Assembly (NCBI GenBank): GCA_036924285.1
Contig: JAYKYS010000001.1
Span: 30,689,501-30,753,500, forward strand
From: Asterella californica
Taxonomy: Eukaryota; Streptophyta; Marchantiopsida; Marchantiales; Aytoniaceae
Reading direction: 5' to 3'
DNA: 64,000 bases
Made by a program: the position numbers and the translations under genes. Below are positions 11,365 through 22,492 of this stretch, one piece after another. How positions within the stretch are numbered: the first letter of the stretch is position 1; each line of letters starts with the position of its first letter. The notes below the pieces were generated by a model that searched no databases, was not told the origin of the DNA, and worked only from the letters and a program-made list of their open reading frames with translations.

Positions 11365-11868
11365 ATGAGTTACCGGCTAGGCCGACGATTGACCCTGCTG
11401 GTTTGGCCCCAGGTGTGGATGTTGTTGGACAACAGAAGTGGTATCTTCTGTTTGGTGGCACCGTCAGAGAAAGTGTATCGACCGCAGAAAGTCTTGTTAG
11501 ACTCTGGAGCCCAACCGTTGATGTTGGGAAAGACGGCCTGTATTGGCTTGGGTCTGAGGAAGTCCGAGGTGGAGAGATGTCCATTCCAGCTACAGACATC
11601 TCTAAGAGGATCAGGAGGTATAACTCTACACATGACACATGAGATGTTGACGGTGAGAGTTCGATCAGATCACCCCACAGATGGCTCCATGGTGAGAGTC
11701 AAGACCATCGTTACGGCCGCAGAGTCTTATGATGTATTGGTTGGAGGTGCTGTGTTATATCTTATGAGGTTTGTGATCGACTATTGGACGGAGACAACAT
11801 CTTACAGACCAGGTTGGCAGTCCGGTGAGGGACGAGTGAGCTGCTTACCACATAAGATAGAAAGGTAA
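11365..11868 (+). pseudogene. Aspartic protease of J
   Basis: An open frame of 167 codons carries the catalytic D-S-G at 11500-11508 (VLLDSGAQPLMLGKT). After about 75 codons comes the second hydrophobic strand (YDVLVGGAVLY), then a conserved tail (DYWTETTSYRPGWQSGEGR). This order is that of retropepsins from Ty3 elements that also carry a cytosine methyltransferase. The frame ends in TAA at 11866-11868; element K sequence begins within the next 60 bases. Confidence 0.75.
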
Positions 11869-11898
11869 AAAACGAGGCATGTACAGGACCTCCGAGAC

Positions 11899-12837
11899 AT
11901 GTGTAGTGTACAGAGTTGGCAGTCTAGACTGCTGATGTTTGAGGCAGATGGGTGGAGTCAGTTTACAAGAGTTGAAGACATGGGGGAAAATACAAAAAGA
12001 TGGATGGTGAAACAAGTATCAGAGCTATGGCGTGTAGGGGTTCTACCTGAAGATGAAGTAATTTCTGACTTGTTTGAAGAGTTTATGTCTGTACAGTCAG
12101 TTGCTGGTTGGTTAGACAGTATGAGCAGATTGATGAAAGAGAAGGATAGTATGATGATGATCCCTATCCACTCTCGACGCATATATGAGGAGGTTGCTAC
12201 GTACGTGCAGTTCTTTCCTCATCCGATGCAGAATAGTGTGAGAAGAGAAGCAATTTGTTGGTGTGCACTTCTTCAAGAAGCATACGTCCACGCGAAGTAT
12301 AAATCTGTATTGAAAAAGGTGAGACCCTTAGCAGCTCAACTACCTGCTAACTCCCAGCAGCAAGTACAGTTAGTGGACACTGAGCTCATATTGCGTGATC
12401 ATAGACGAGTAAGGCATCAGTTTACTAAGGAGACGTTGAAGGAGCTCCAGATAGGAGGGGGTGATTTCTTGACTGAGGATGAGAAGACAGTGTTTGAACG
12501 GATGATAAAGGATCATGGTAAAGCATTTTTCTTTTCAGCAGAGGAGATAGGTTGTGTGGACCCAAAGGTTATAGCGCATATGGTTATATTCACAATCCCT
12601 CATGTGCCTTAGGACCTAGAACTGATTTCGGTTCCTCGTGTCTTGTTGCCTAAACTCATCGAGTTGTTGAAAGAGAAAGTACAGATGAGGATACTTGAGC
12701 CGTCTATGGGATCATATTCTAGCAGGAGGTTCACTGTACCCAAGAAGTTAGGAGCCTTGCGTTTTATTCAAGACCTACAACTTGCGAATAACATGATCAT
12801 TCGTAACGTTGAGACGGGTCCTGTGATTGAGGAGTAG
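11899..12837 (+). pseudogene. K element: protease-RT linker and RT N-terminus
   Basis: The first frame (11899-12612) holds a helical linker ending KYKSVLKKVRPLAAQLP and DFLTEDEKTVFERMI, followed after one stop by DLELISVPR and LLPKLIELLKEKVQMRILEP, then FTVPKKLGALRFIQDLQ (12643-12837). This is the canonical entry into RT fingers of Ty3 elements that have the DHGSEIN-type protease. It breaks off after ETGPVIEE at the left inversion breakpoint. The continuation (GDLYSGYDQF) is on the - strand at 39470. Its own protease is at 51998-52498, so the element is permuted. Confidence 0.75.
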
Positions 12838-12838
12838 C

Positions 12839-13187
12839 AGAGGCATTAAGATCAAGGTTCCAAGACCAAATCAAGGCTACAACGGCTTCTCTTGAGCCAT
12901 TGTGCCTTGATCTCCGAGCAATGGAGTTGGTGGAGAAAACCAACTCCATCGCTGACTGAATCTCTGAACTGAAGTAGGTGATGAATTTCTCCAACCGTCT
13001 TCTCGTAGAAGATAGGCTCATGCTCACAAATCGATCTAAGACGGCTTCCTTGTCTTCCAGAGACATGGGTACCTCTTCCACCAAATGATCTTCTCCTTCG
13101 GTGTCCAAGAAGACGCTATCCTCAATGTCTTCTGGATGGAAGATCTCTCTCCACCGTAGAAGCAGTCCTCTTCTCTGCGCTTCCTCT
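12839..13187 (-). pseudogene. C2 coiled-coil ORF, middle part
   Basis: Reading on the - strand, the frame (VEEVPMSLEDKEAVLDR ... RRLEKFITYFSSEIQSAMEL) aligns with C1 at 4535-4740 (VEEASLPLEDKVDTPER ... RRLEEFRAFFHTEIQPAMEL). It is cut upstream by the A1/A2 insertion; its upstream part is at 30884. The downstream end is the inversion breakpoint, and the following codons are at 39471. Confidence 0.75.
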
Positions 13188-13191
13188 GATC
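13188..13191. other. Target duplication GATC left of A1
   Basis: GATC is present here, between A1 and A2 (21586-21589), and as AATC right of A2 (30880-30883). Removing both elements and one copy restores the C2 reading frame to the same length as C1 around 4433-4445. Confidence 0.8.
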
Positions 13192-14104
13192 TGTAAACCC
13201 TCCGTGGTCCTATCGATCAACTACCTCCCCGATCTCTCAACCTCCACGATCGTCATCCACGAATCTGCAACATGTCGGGCCTGTCTCTCACTCAGAGGTC
13301 ACCTCTGATGGCTTTGATGGAAGCACATCATGAACTTGAAGGGAAAATGCTAACTTCACTCATTCATACACCCACAAACTTATCAACTAAAAATCTCCAT
13401 AAACTCATTAACTAAAATCCTCCATTCTAACGACGTCTCTCAAGTTCTCACATGCTAAAAACATCTCACACTCTCTATATTACTCAAGTTGTCATTACGA
13501 CGATGTGAAAACAAGGATGAGGAGCTCTTCTCTACTCCTCTATTTATACATTCTAGGTTTTTACTTTGGTACCCCCGGTAACTCAGCCGTAACTACTTTT
13601 ACCGAGTTTTACTAAGATATTACTTAAGGTAAAAGCATTAATCACATGGGCTTCTTACCTTTTCACATGAGCTTATTCCTTCAAAGTCAACAACTTCTAG
13701 AAGGATTCTGGAATATTCTCAAGGAATCTCGAATTTCCACCCCCCTCTACACTAGGACCCACTAAAAAGGAAACATGTGGAATCTCTTCTTGTTTTTAAT
13801 GCCCACAAAGTCCACAACTTTAATCCAACCACTAATATCAAGTCAAAAAGGAGATAAGAGATACTTTCCATCTCCTTTCTACCTTTTAGACAAGATGACA
13901 AGATAGTAGTGCTCACTCTTTAGCAAATATCTAAATTCTGCCAAAAGTACAGCTAAGTTTAACCATAACTAACTTTTAGCTAGTCATGACTAACTTGATA
14001 CCTCCTTAAAGTACTTTGGCAGCAAATAAACATTCTCAACACTTAGTTATAACTAAATATCTTACTAATAGACAAACTTCCTATGTGTAACATAGGTCGT
14101 TACA
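13192..14104 (-). repeat. A1 3' LTR
   Basis: Runs from TGTAACGACC (at 14104 on the - strand) to GGGTTTACA (13192). It contains the TATA box near 13541-13550. The next internal bases on the - strand side are the polypurine tract. Confidence 0.92.
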
Positions 14105-14118
14105 TTTTACCCCCGGAC
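14105..14118 (-). other. A1 polypurine tract
   Basis: On the - strand CCGGGGGTAAAA lies directly before the 3' LTR. The same tract is found before the A2 3' LTR (22480-22492) and, as CCGAGAGAAAA, at 54-65. It primes plus-strand DNA synthesis in this class. Confidence 0.75.
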
Positions 14119-15346
14119 TAAATTTTCGCTCCGTCCTCGGAGTGAAGAGAGAACTTTCGTCGATGAAACAACTTCAACTTGTCATGGTTGACCCGATCGA
14201 ATCTCCTTCCTCCCAACTCCTGAAGGTCATACGTGAAGTTGCTCCACACCTTATCTACAACAAAAGGACCAAAATATCTAGGAAGAAACTTCTTCCTAGC
14301 CCTCTTGAATCTGATAGCATCATACAACATTACCCAATCTCCGACTTGAAAAGGTTTTACCTCCCTCTTGCCCAACCGTTTGTCGTAACTCTTCTTTTGA
14401 TACGCCTGAGCTCGTTCCATCCGAATCATTGCTACCGCTCGGGTCTCTTCCAACTCCATGAGTTGCTCCCTTCTTGATCTGATCACGTCTTCTCCTCTCG
14501 ACCTCTTCAACTTTCGTTGAATAGTTTGAAAAGTATCCAATTCGAATTGGATTGGCAACTTGGACTCCACTCCATAAACCAGTCGAAATGGGGAGTACCC
14601 AGTAGAGTCTTTGTTGTCGTTCGATACTCCCATAAGATGACATGTAGCCTCTTATCCCAAGTATGTTTCGCAGTCTCAACACCAACATCTTTGGCGAGCA
14701 TCATACAAAGTGTAAGATTGGTCTTCTCCGCAAGACCATTAGCATTTGGTTTGTATGAGATCGTTACTCGTGGCTTGATAGAAAAGTGTTGTAGTATAGC
14801 AGTAGTCATGTTCCCTACAAACTCTCCTCCTCTATCTGAGACCAACTCTAACGGACATCCAAATCTTGTGATAATCCTCTCCCATAGGAATCTACCGACT
14901 TCTGTTACATTAGTCTCCCTCAAAGGTCTAGCCTCTACCCACTTAGTACAATAGTCAGTGGCGACTACAATGTATCTATTGCCTCGAGGTGTCTTATTAA
15001 GAGGACCTACAAAGTCAATACCCCATTTCTCAAACGGCCCTAATATTGGAATTGATCTTAACGGAGGTGTTCTAGTAGACTTTAGAGCAAATGCTTGACA
15101 TACGTCACAAGTTTTGCAATAGTCTAAACACTCTTTGAAAATCCCTCTCGAGTGATAACCCGCATCCAAAATCTTGAAGGCTGTTATCTTACCAGCAAAG
15201 TGACCTCCGCAAATAGTTCCGTCGTGAAACTCGTGCATTAGCTTGAATGTCTCCTTCTGACCAACTGCTCTCCTTAGTAACTCATCTGCTCCTTGATGAA
15301 ACAGAATTCCCTCCACCATGGTGTAAGGTTTACATCTCTTGATCAA
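14118..15346 (-). pseudogene. A1 integrase
   Basis: The zinc-binding end (HEFHDGT...HFAGK, then CKTCDVC) is followed by the catalytic core with the DDE triad: KWGIDFVGPL, VSDRGGEF and NANGLAEKTN. The C-terminus has a GPY/F-type module (FLPRYFGPFVV) and a basic tail, with no chromodomain visible. It inserts the cDNA into the host genome. A frame shift between 14507 and 14633 separates the core from the C-terminal part. The A2 copy is at 22493-23680. Confidence 0.88.
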
Positions 15347-15355
15347 CGCGTTACC

Positions 15356-16981
15356 TTATGGAAAAGAGCCATCTACAAGAAAACTCCAGATTTCCTTGTA
15401 CTCGTCCGGTATCTCCTCGATGCTTGTGATGGTCATCAGATGCTCGTCTGGAAATGAATCATCAAACGATTCTTCTCCCTCATCATCATAAGCCCTTGAC
15501 AAAAGATCAGCATTCGCATGCTTCTTCCTTGATCTATCTTCGATCACATAATCATATTCTGTTAGAAGGATCTTCCAACGAGCAATACGACCTTCGGCAT
15601 TAGGCTTATTAAAGATATACTTTAAAGCCTTATGATCTGTGACTATGGAAAATTTCCCTCCTAGCAAGTAGTGTCAAAATTTCTTCAATCCAAAGATCAC
15701 CGCTAATCCTTCTCGTTCAGTCACGGAGTAATTCTTCTCCGCTGGAACCATTTGCCTACTAGCATAAGCTATAGGATGATCATGCCCATCTCCATCTAGC
15801 TGACTTAATGTACATCCGATTGCTACATTGGAGGCATCCGTATACAGAATAAATGCTTTACTCCACTCAGGTTTAGCAAGTATAGGAGCTGTCACTAATG
15901 CCTTTTTCAGCTCCTCAAATGCTTCCTTTGCCTTCTGATCATGCACTATCAAGTCAAAATCAACTCTCTTCTTCATGTACATAGTCAAAGCTATTGCTTT
16001 GTTTGAGAAGGAAAAGACAAACCTACGATAATATCCAACCATGCCAAGAAACTGCCTCAACTTTGTCAAGTTGATCGGAAATGGAAGATCCACAATCTTC
16101 TTCACCTTCTCAGGATCTACCGCAATCCCATTCTTGGAAATGATGTGCCCTAACAGCACACCTTCTTCGCAGCCAAAGATGCACTTCTCTGGATTTAGAG
16201 AAGCGTTGGCTTGCTCCAACCGCTGCAAAACTTTGATCACATGATCAAAGTGGTCCTCCTTTCGTCCGTACACACAGAAATCGTCAATGAAATCCCGAAC
16301 AAACTTCCCTATGAATGGTTCAAACACCTTGTTCATGAACTTTTGAAACGTGGCCGGAGCATTACACAATCCGAATGACATCACCTGAAATGCAAATGTT
16401 CCCCAAGGAGTAGTTAAAGTAGTCAACTGTTGGTACTCCTGTGCTATCTTGATCTGGTTATACCCACTATAACCATCACCAAAGCTGTACCACTCATGAC
16501 CAGCAACTTCCTCCAAAATCTCATCTATAAATGGTAGAGGATAATAATCCTTCTTGGTAACTGCATTCAGCTTCTTATAGTCTATGCACACTCGCAGCTT
16601 ACCATTCTTCTTCTTGACAATCACAATGGGTGAAACCCATTCTGAGTTCTCCACCTCATAGATGAAACTCGTGTCCCTCAACTTATCTATCTCCTCCTTG
16701 ACCATCATTGCTGTTGTAGGATTGACCCTTCTCTGCTTCTGTCGAACTGGTCTTGCGTTCTCCTCCAATTCGATTCGATGAGTCTCGAGAGTCATCTCTT
16801 TCAAATCCTTGTAGCTGAAAGCAAACACATGGATATATTTTCGAAATATATCTAGGAATCTACTTTTCTCCTCTTGAGTGACATTGATACCAAACTTCAG
16901 GGTAGAGAGTCTTCTCACAATCTCTACCTCACTCAACTCTTCTTTGTCAAGATCTTTCTCCACTGCTGGTCGAAGCAACAA
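15356..16981 (-). pseudogene. A1 reverse transcriptase and RNase H
   Basis: The RT runs from the fingers (WVSPIVIVKKKNGKLRVCIDYKKLN split over two conserved blocks) through the palm with FIDD at 16280-16291 to the connection. RNase H follows: ILYTDASNVAIG, ASRQMVPAEKNYSVTEREGLAV, then TDHKALKYIF after an in-frame TGA at 15674-15676. The RNase H tail (15356-15667) reads on in the same frame. The TGA is shared with A2 and stands where F and other families have arginine. A second break after SFP removes about eight codons kept in A2. Confidence 0.9.
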
Positions 16982-17110
16982 GTCAATAGCACTAAGCTGA
17001 TGTAATGATTCATCTCGACCAAATCCTTCGTCCTCAGACGAGGATTCTTGATCATAAGAATCTCCGGTATCTATTTCTGAGACACTCTGATCATCCTCCG
17101 TATCAGATTC

Positions 17111-18915
17111 TCAGTAGTCACTAGTGGGTCTATCAGAGTCAAAAGTCACAACTCCAACACCCGAGAGAGGAACTATCACTCTATGATCTCTAGGCCCAAT
17201 CCGTAAGTATCTCTTGTGCCACCTATCAGTGGTGCGCACAGCTCTCAACCAAGGCCTACCTAGGAGCAAATCATAACTAGAGTCCTTTAACACTGAAAGG
17301 ACATCAACGTTTGAACTCCCATCACAGACACGACCACCTTCTCTAACACACCAAGAGGTCTTACCCGTTGCTTGTTAGCCATCCCCACGACAATGCTAGT
17401 CGGGCGAGTTGGTTCCATCCCCAACTTCTTCATCAACCTCTCCGATATGGCGTTGACAGCCGATCCTCCATCCACCAATACGTTAGAGACGTAGTGACCA
17501 TTCAACCGGACTTCAATCTTTGAAGCCCTAGTGCATACCTCTGAAGCATGCACATCCACCACACCAACTCCCACAGACTTTGATGTCTTGCTCTTGGGTT
17601 TCTTCTTCTTGCTTCTCTTAGAACTCAGTCCTCCTCTGAGTTCTCTTCGTAAGCTGGGATTAAGTGCGATCAGTTGTCTAACAGTGATGTTGGCTTTCTG
17701 AGCACCCACATCTTCAACCACATCATATCCCGCTTGAGAAGATGAAATGGTGAAATCCACCATCCCTAGCTTCCTTCTTGGCTCCCTTGGTGTACTCGAA
17801 ACATTACTCGAACGAGTACTTCTACTTGCTGACTCCTCCATGAAAACCGGTTCATCAGAAAATCGAGTTCTTTTCCTTTCTTGAGCTAAAAGCTCCACCG
17901 GTGCATGAGAAGAGTTTGAACTCTCTCCTTTCTCGTAGATGGGATCTCGCACGACATCGATAGTAGCCACCCCCTTGTCTCGTCCTTGTGATGGATTTCC
18001 TCCACCCACATTCATTCTGATAGCTTCGGCACCTCTTGCTCCGTTGTTAGGACAGTTTTGCTGGAAATGAGAACCTCCACACGTCCAACAAGTGATTCCT
18101 CCAAAGTTACCTTGGTTGCCTCCAAAGTTACCTTGGTTGCCTCCAAAGTTACCTTGATTTCCTCGGTTGGGATTGTTGTCGTAACCTCTTTGACCTCCTC
18201 CTCCACCTTTGTTCCTCCATTCTCGTAACTGCACCACGTTTATCTTGAGATCCGCAAGAGTATCGGTGATGCTCTTCAGCTCGGTATGAAAATCAGAGGT
18301 GGCAGTAGACATCGTTGTTGGGACAAACGGTCTTGGCACCACCGTTGGAGTAGGAGCTGACGTTGAAGCAATCATCAATTGTGATGGTGCAGGTGCGATC
18401 GTTGTGGTTACACCAGGAGTCGGAGTTGACACCAGAGCAACATGATGAGGTTGGATGATATCTCCTTCATCCAAACTCTCTTCCATATTTGTCGTAATCT
18501 TGATGACCTCCGCTTTGGTTGCTGGTTTCTCGTACCTCACTTGAATTCGAATTGAAGACCTCAACCCTCCCACCAAGTTCTTGGTCAACACTGCTCCAAT
18601 CCCCACCATCGTTAACTCCACATTGTCTCCACTCTTCCGTAGGACCGTCCGAAACCGTTGCTCCAACTTATCCACCCTTTCGGCATATTGCCGAACTTTC
18701 TCGTCGTCCCGTTGCTTCAAATGAGTAAGCTCCACCATGAGCTTCTCATAACTCTCTTCTGGAAGAAATTCTTCGATGAGTGCATTACTCAACGTCTCCC
18801 ATGTGTCCTCAACTGCACCAGGTGTTTGGCTCTTCACTCGGTCTTCATACCACGTAAGAGCAAAATCTTCTAAAAACTCTAGCAGTAAAAACACCCATTC
18901 TTCCTTCCTTCTCAC
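17111..18915 (-). pseudogene. A1 Gag and protease ORF
   Basis: The N-terminal part is a retrotransposon gag helix bundle (FLEDFALTWYEDRVK, then FLPEESYEKLMVELTHLKQ). A proline-threonine-rich linker follows, then a glycine-rich repeat of NQGNFGG (three units), a CCHC zinc knuckle CWTCGGSHFQQNC (about 18052-18091), and a protease with VDGGSAVNAIS. A frame change at 17287-17293 leads into the second protease strand YDLLLGRPWL. TGA at 17111-17113 separates protease from RT and is shared with A2. Gag packages RNA; protease processes the polyprotein. Confidence 0.88.
18097..18165 (-). repeat. 21-bp tandem repeat in A1 gag
   Basis: A 21-bp unit encoding NQGNFGG is repeated three times in A1 but only twice in A2 (26875-26925). 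The repeat sits just before the zinc knuckle and gives a flexible RGG-like stretch likely to bind RNA. Confidence 0.8.
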
Positions 18916-19218
18916 GTTGTTTCCGATGCAACCCCTTTTGAAGTCTCATACAAATGGTTCTACATCTTCATTGTCCTTCCCATGAAACACAGGTAACTTC
19001 CCCATCTTGTAACTATTCTTTCTACCCTTCCAATTTTTGTGCAATAACTACTCGCTAAAAGAGTACGAACATCACCAATTCCATTCGTGAATAATCTACC
19101 ATAGGTAAAATGAAAGGAAATGGTTGTAACAACACCTCTTGTGTCATCTCTTCTCCCAAGGTAATCATGAGCCTGAGTCGCATCACCGTCTTCTCCACCA
19201 TCCGAATGACGATCTCCA

Positions 19219-19710
19219 TCACAACTCAGCTGAGTCCTCTTTTGAAGTCGACAACTTCTCCGTCTCAGCTCTTTGAGTCTCGTCCAACTTCTCGACTACT
19301 GACGTAAGTAGGACGGCCACATCGACGCACTTGTGTCCTCTTGATAGATCACCCACTCCACAACTTGGACAAGGATCTTCGCCTAGAAGATGAATTGGCG
19401 CTGGTGACGATGGACCCACTCGAAGACTTAAATCAGTAAACTCCCGCTTCCCTTTAGCTCTCTCGGTTCTGATTCTAGTTGGACAATTCACTACTTTGTG
19501 TCCCAACCCTCTACAGAAATAACACCACAAGTCGGTTTCTACTCTTCTCCTTGGAGATTCTACTTGAGGTTTAGTACTAGGGTTTTCAAACTCGATGATA
19601 ATCTCTCTCGAACTTTCTCCGACACTTACTATGACATCTAAACCTTGAAGAAGGTTTCTAAGTCTAACTTTCCAATCTTTTGAATTTCCACTCATGTTGC
19701 ACCTTCTCAA
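19219..19710 (-). CDS. A1 accessory gag-like ORF with CCHC knuckle
   Basis: An open frame of 163 codons starts MRRCNMSGNSKDWKV and contains a CCHC knuckle CYFCRGLGHKVVNC, followed by CPSCGVGDLSRGHKC, a second cysteine-histidine cluster, and a helical C-terminus (VVEKLDETQRAETEKL). A close copy is kept in A2 (27977-28468) with only scattered changes, so it looks like a genuine part of the element. It lies between the leader ORF and Gag. It probably is the first half of Gag or a separate nucleic-acid-binding protein. Confidence 0.65.
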   Translation of the reverse strand: MRRCNMSGNSKDWKVRLRNLLQGLDVIVSVGESSREIIIEFENPSTKPQVESPRRRVETDLWCYFCRGLGHKVVNCPTRIRTERAKGKREFTDLSLRVGPSSPAPIHLLGEDPCPSCGVGDLSRGHKCVDVAVLLTSVVEKLDETQRAETEKLSTSKEDSAEL

Positions 19711-19833
19711 CCATTAAGTGGACAAAATATCATAGAGGAAAATAATTCTACATCACTTTCTTAACTCTTCCGAGCTTTATATTGGAAATCGTGTATTATA
19801 CATGTTATACACGAAATAAAATCTAATCTAAAA

Positions 19834-20274
19834 TTAACTATCGAAGATATGATCCTCCTCACCATCGTTTGTACTAATCACAACAGACATCTTGAACTCA
19901 CTCTTGTAAGGATCCAACTCTACTTCACCAGGAGCATTCGTGGCCTCCACAGTGAATGATGCTTTAAACTCGGCTTTCTTCAAATCTGTGCAAATGGTCG
20001 CGGAAGCTTCTTCGTATAGGGTAAAGAGGGCACCCCAAGTGCTATAGATGCGGGTTCGTAACTCATCTATACTTAACTTGGGCTTCTCCGTCTTTGTTCG
20101 AACTCCTAAACGTCTCTTCTTCCACCTCGTCATTCGAACTGGATTCCCCATGAAGTATCTTCCAGACCTCCTTGTATGCCGAAACGTGTATCTCTTAGTT
20201 GGTAAGAGATCTCTCCAAGATTTTTGTGATCTCCAGTAGCTCAACCTCCAAGCTACTAAATCATGAAGTTTCAA
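19834..20274 (-). CDS. A1 leader ORF, unknown function
   Basis: A frame of 146 codons, basic at its N-terminus (MTRWKKRRLGVRTKTEKPKL) and then EELRTRIYSTWGALFTLYEEAS-like with an acidic end. A2 keeps a homologous but frame-shifted version at 28563-28989. It is the first ORF after the 5' LTR leader. I recognise no domain. Conservation of the protein reading between A1 and A2 is moderate, so real coding is likely but not proven. Confidence 0.5.
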   Translation of the reverse strand: MKLHDLVAWRLSYWRSQKSWRDLLPTKRYTFRHTRRSGRYFMGNPVRMTRWKKRRLGVRTKTEKPKLSIDELRTRIYSTWGALFTLYEEASATICTDLKKAEFKASFTVEATNAPGEVELDPYKSEFKMSVVISTNDGEEDHIFDS

Positions 20275-20650
20275 CAGAAACTTCTCTAATCAGAAGAGAT
20301 GGTGATGACTGTACAAATTTTCAGAGAACTGAAATTTGTATATTTTCACTTCCCTCATGGTTGTCAACCCCCTCCACTTTTTCTCCTCTAATATTTCTCT
20401 CTCCTCTTTTCTCTAAACTCTTGTTTCATCCCCTTTCAACTCTCCTTAAACTCTTTCTAAGTGAACAAGATGTAAAGAAAAACCTCAAATGCGTCATAGA
20501 TCACTACGGGATACACGAAAGGTTCTAATGTTGCTAACATCGCATTAGCTCTCTCTCCTCCCAACGTTCTCTCCATGTGCTCTCTCATAATCTCCTTTTG
20601 TCGAATATAGAACTGAACTCTAAACATCGTCCAATGATCTCTTTAAGTGA
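20275..20650 (-). other. A1 5' leader
   Basis: Untranslated leader between the primer-binding site and the first ORF. It is T- and C-rich on the + strand. A2 has a longer leader (28990-29960) in which an approximately 130-170-bp unit recurs about three times (near 29100-29330, 29330-29530 and 29530-29700), each starting with a stretch like CAGAGAA-CTGAATT or its variants. Nothing coding seen. Confidence 0.5.
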
Positions 20651-20669
20651 GGTCCCGACAACAGAACCA
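20651..20669 (-). other. A1 primer-binding site
   Basis: On the - strand TGGTTCTGTTGTCGGGACC begins five bases inside the 5' LTR end. It matches the site in A3 at 955 with a few changes. Confidence 0.6.
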
Positions 20670-20673
20670 AAAA

Positions 20674-21585
20674 TGTAAACCCTCCGTGGTCCTATCGATC
20701 AACTACCTCCCCGATCTCTCAACCTCCACGATCGTCATCCACGAATCTACAACATGTCGTGCATGTCTCTCACTCAGGGGTCACCTTTGATGGCTTTGAT
20801 GGAAGCACACCATGAACTTGAAGGGAAAATGCTAAGTTCACTCATTCATACACCCACAAACTTATCAACTAAAAATCTCCATAAACTCATTAACTAAAAT
20901 CCTCCATTCTAACGACGTCTCTCAAGTTCTCACATGCTAAAAACATCTCACACTCTCTATATTACTCAAGTTGTCATTACGACGATGTGAAAACAAGGAT
21001 GAGGAGCTCTTCTCTACTCCTCTATTTATACATTCTAGGTTTTTACTTTGGTACCCTCGGTAACTCAGCCGTAACTACTTTACCGAGTTTTACTAAGATA
21101 TTACTTAAGGTAAAAGCATTAATCACATGGGCTTCTTACCTTTTCACATGGACTTATTCCTTCAAAGTCAACAACTTCTAGAAGGATTCTGGAATATTCT
21201 CAAGGAATCTCGAATTTCCACCCCCCTCTACACTAGGACCCACTAAAAAGGAAACATGTGGAATCTCTTCTTGTTTTTAATGCCCACAAAGTCCACAACT
21301 TTAATCCAACCACTAATATCAAGTCAAAAAGGAGATAAGGGATACTTTCCACCTCCTTTCTACCTTTTAGACAAGATGACAAGATAGTAGTGCTCACTCT
21401 TTAGCAAATATCTGAATTCTGCCAAAAGTATAGCTAAGTTTAACCATAACTAACTTTTAGCTAGTCATGACTAACTTGATACATCCTTAAAGTACTTTGG
21501 CAGCCAATAAACATTCTCAACACTTAGTTATAACTAAACACCTTACTAATAGACAAACTTCCTATGTGTAACATAGGTCGTTACA
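20674..21585 (-). repeat. A1 5' LTR
   Basis: 912 bp with TGTAAC...TTTACA ends, closely matching the 3' LTR. The TATA box is near 21021-21031. Confidence 0.92.
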
Positions 21586-21589
21586 GATC
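21586..21589. other. GATC shared between A1 and A2
   Basis: Only these four bases separate the two full-length elements. They equal the target duplication on the outer left side. Confidence 0.85.
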
Positions 21590-22479
21590 TGTAAACCCTC
21601 CGCGGTCCTATCGATCAAATACTCCTCGATCTCTCAACCTCCACGATCATCATCGATGAATCTGCAAATGTCGAGCCTGTCTCTCACTCAGGGGTCACCT
21701 CTGATGGCTTTGATGGAAGCACACCATGAACTTGAAGGGAAAAATGCTAAGTTCACTCATTCACATATCCACAAATTCATCAACTAAAAATTCTCCATAA
21801 ATTCATCAACTAAAATCCTTCATTCTAACGACGTTTCTCAAGTTCTCACATGCTAAAAATATCCCATACTCTCTATATTACTCAAGTTGTCATTACGACG
21901 ATGTGAAAACAAGGATGAGGAGCTCTCCTCTACTCCTCTATTTATACATTCTATGTTTTACTTTGGTACCCTCTAGTAACTCACCCGTAACTATTTTTAT
22001 CGGGTTTTACTAAGATATTACTTAAGGTAAAAGCATTAATCACATGGGCTTTTTACCTTTTCACATGGGCTTATTCCTTCATAGTCAACGACTTCTAGAA
22101 GGAATCTCGAATTTCCACCCCCCTCTACACTAGGACCCACTAAAAAAAACATGTGGAATCTCTTCTTGTTTTTAATGCCCACAAAGTCCACAACTTTAAC
22201 CCCACCACTAATATCAAGTCAAAAAGGAGATAAGAGATACTTTCCACCTCCTTTCTACCTTTTAGACAAGATGACAAGATAGTAGTGCTCACTCTTTAGG
22301 AAATATCTGAATTCTGCCAAAAATATAGCTAAGTTTAACCATAACTAACTTTAGCTAGTCATGACTAACTTGATACCTCCTTAAAGTACTTGGGTAGCAA
22401 ATAAACCTTCTCAACACTTTGTTATAACTAAATATCTTACTAACAGACAAACTTCGTATGTGTAACATAGGTCGTTACA
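21590..22479 (-). repeat. A2 3' LTR
   Basis: 890 bp, TGTAAC...TTTACA. Lacks the ATATTCTC segment near 22100 that the other copies keep, a small internal deletion. Confidence 0.9.
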
Positions 22480-22492
22480 TTTTACCCCCGGA

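Larger units (their letters stand above)
13192..21585 (-). mobile_element. A1: full-length Ty3/gypsy element, 8.39 kb
   Basis: Two LTRs of 913 and 912 bp flank gag, protease, RT, RNase H and integrase in Ty3 order, all on the - strand. Polypurine tract and primer-binding site are in place and a 4-bp GATC duplication flanks it. The LTRs differ at roughly 20 positions by eye, so it is among the younger insertions here. The integrase lacks a visible chromodomain. In-frame TGA codons and a small deletion after RNase H make it non-autonomous as it stands. Confidence 0.92.

Noticed and set aside
15674..16981. A host gene for a polymerase
   Set aside because: All RT, RNase H and integrase reading is flanked by LTRs, polypurine tract and target duplications.
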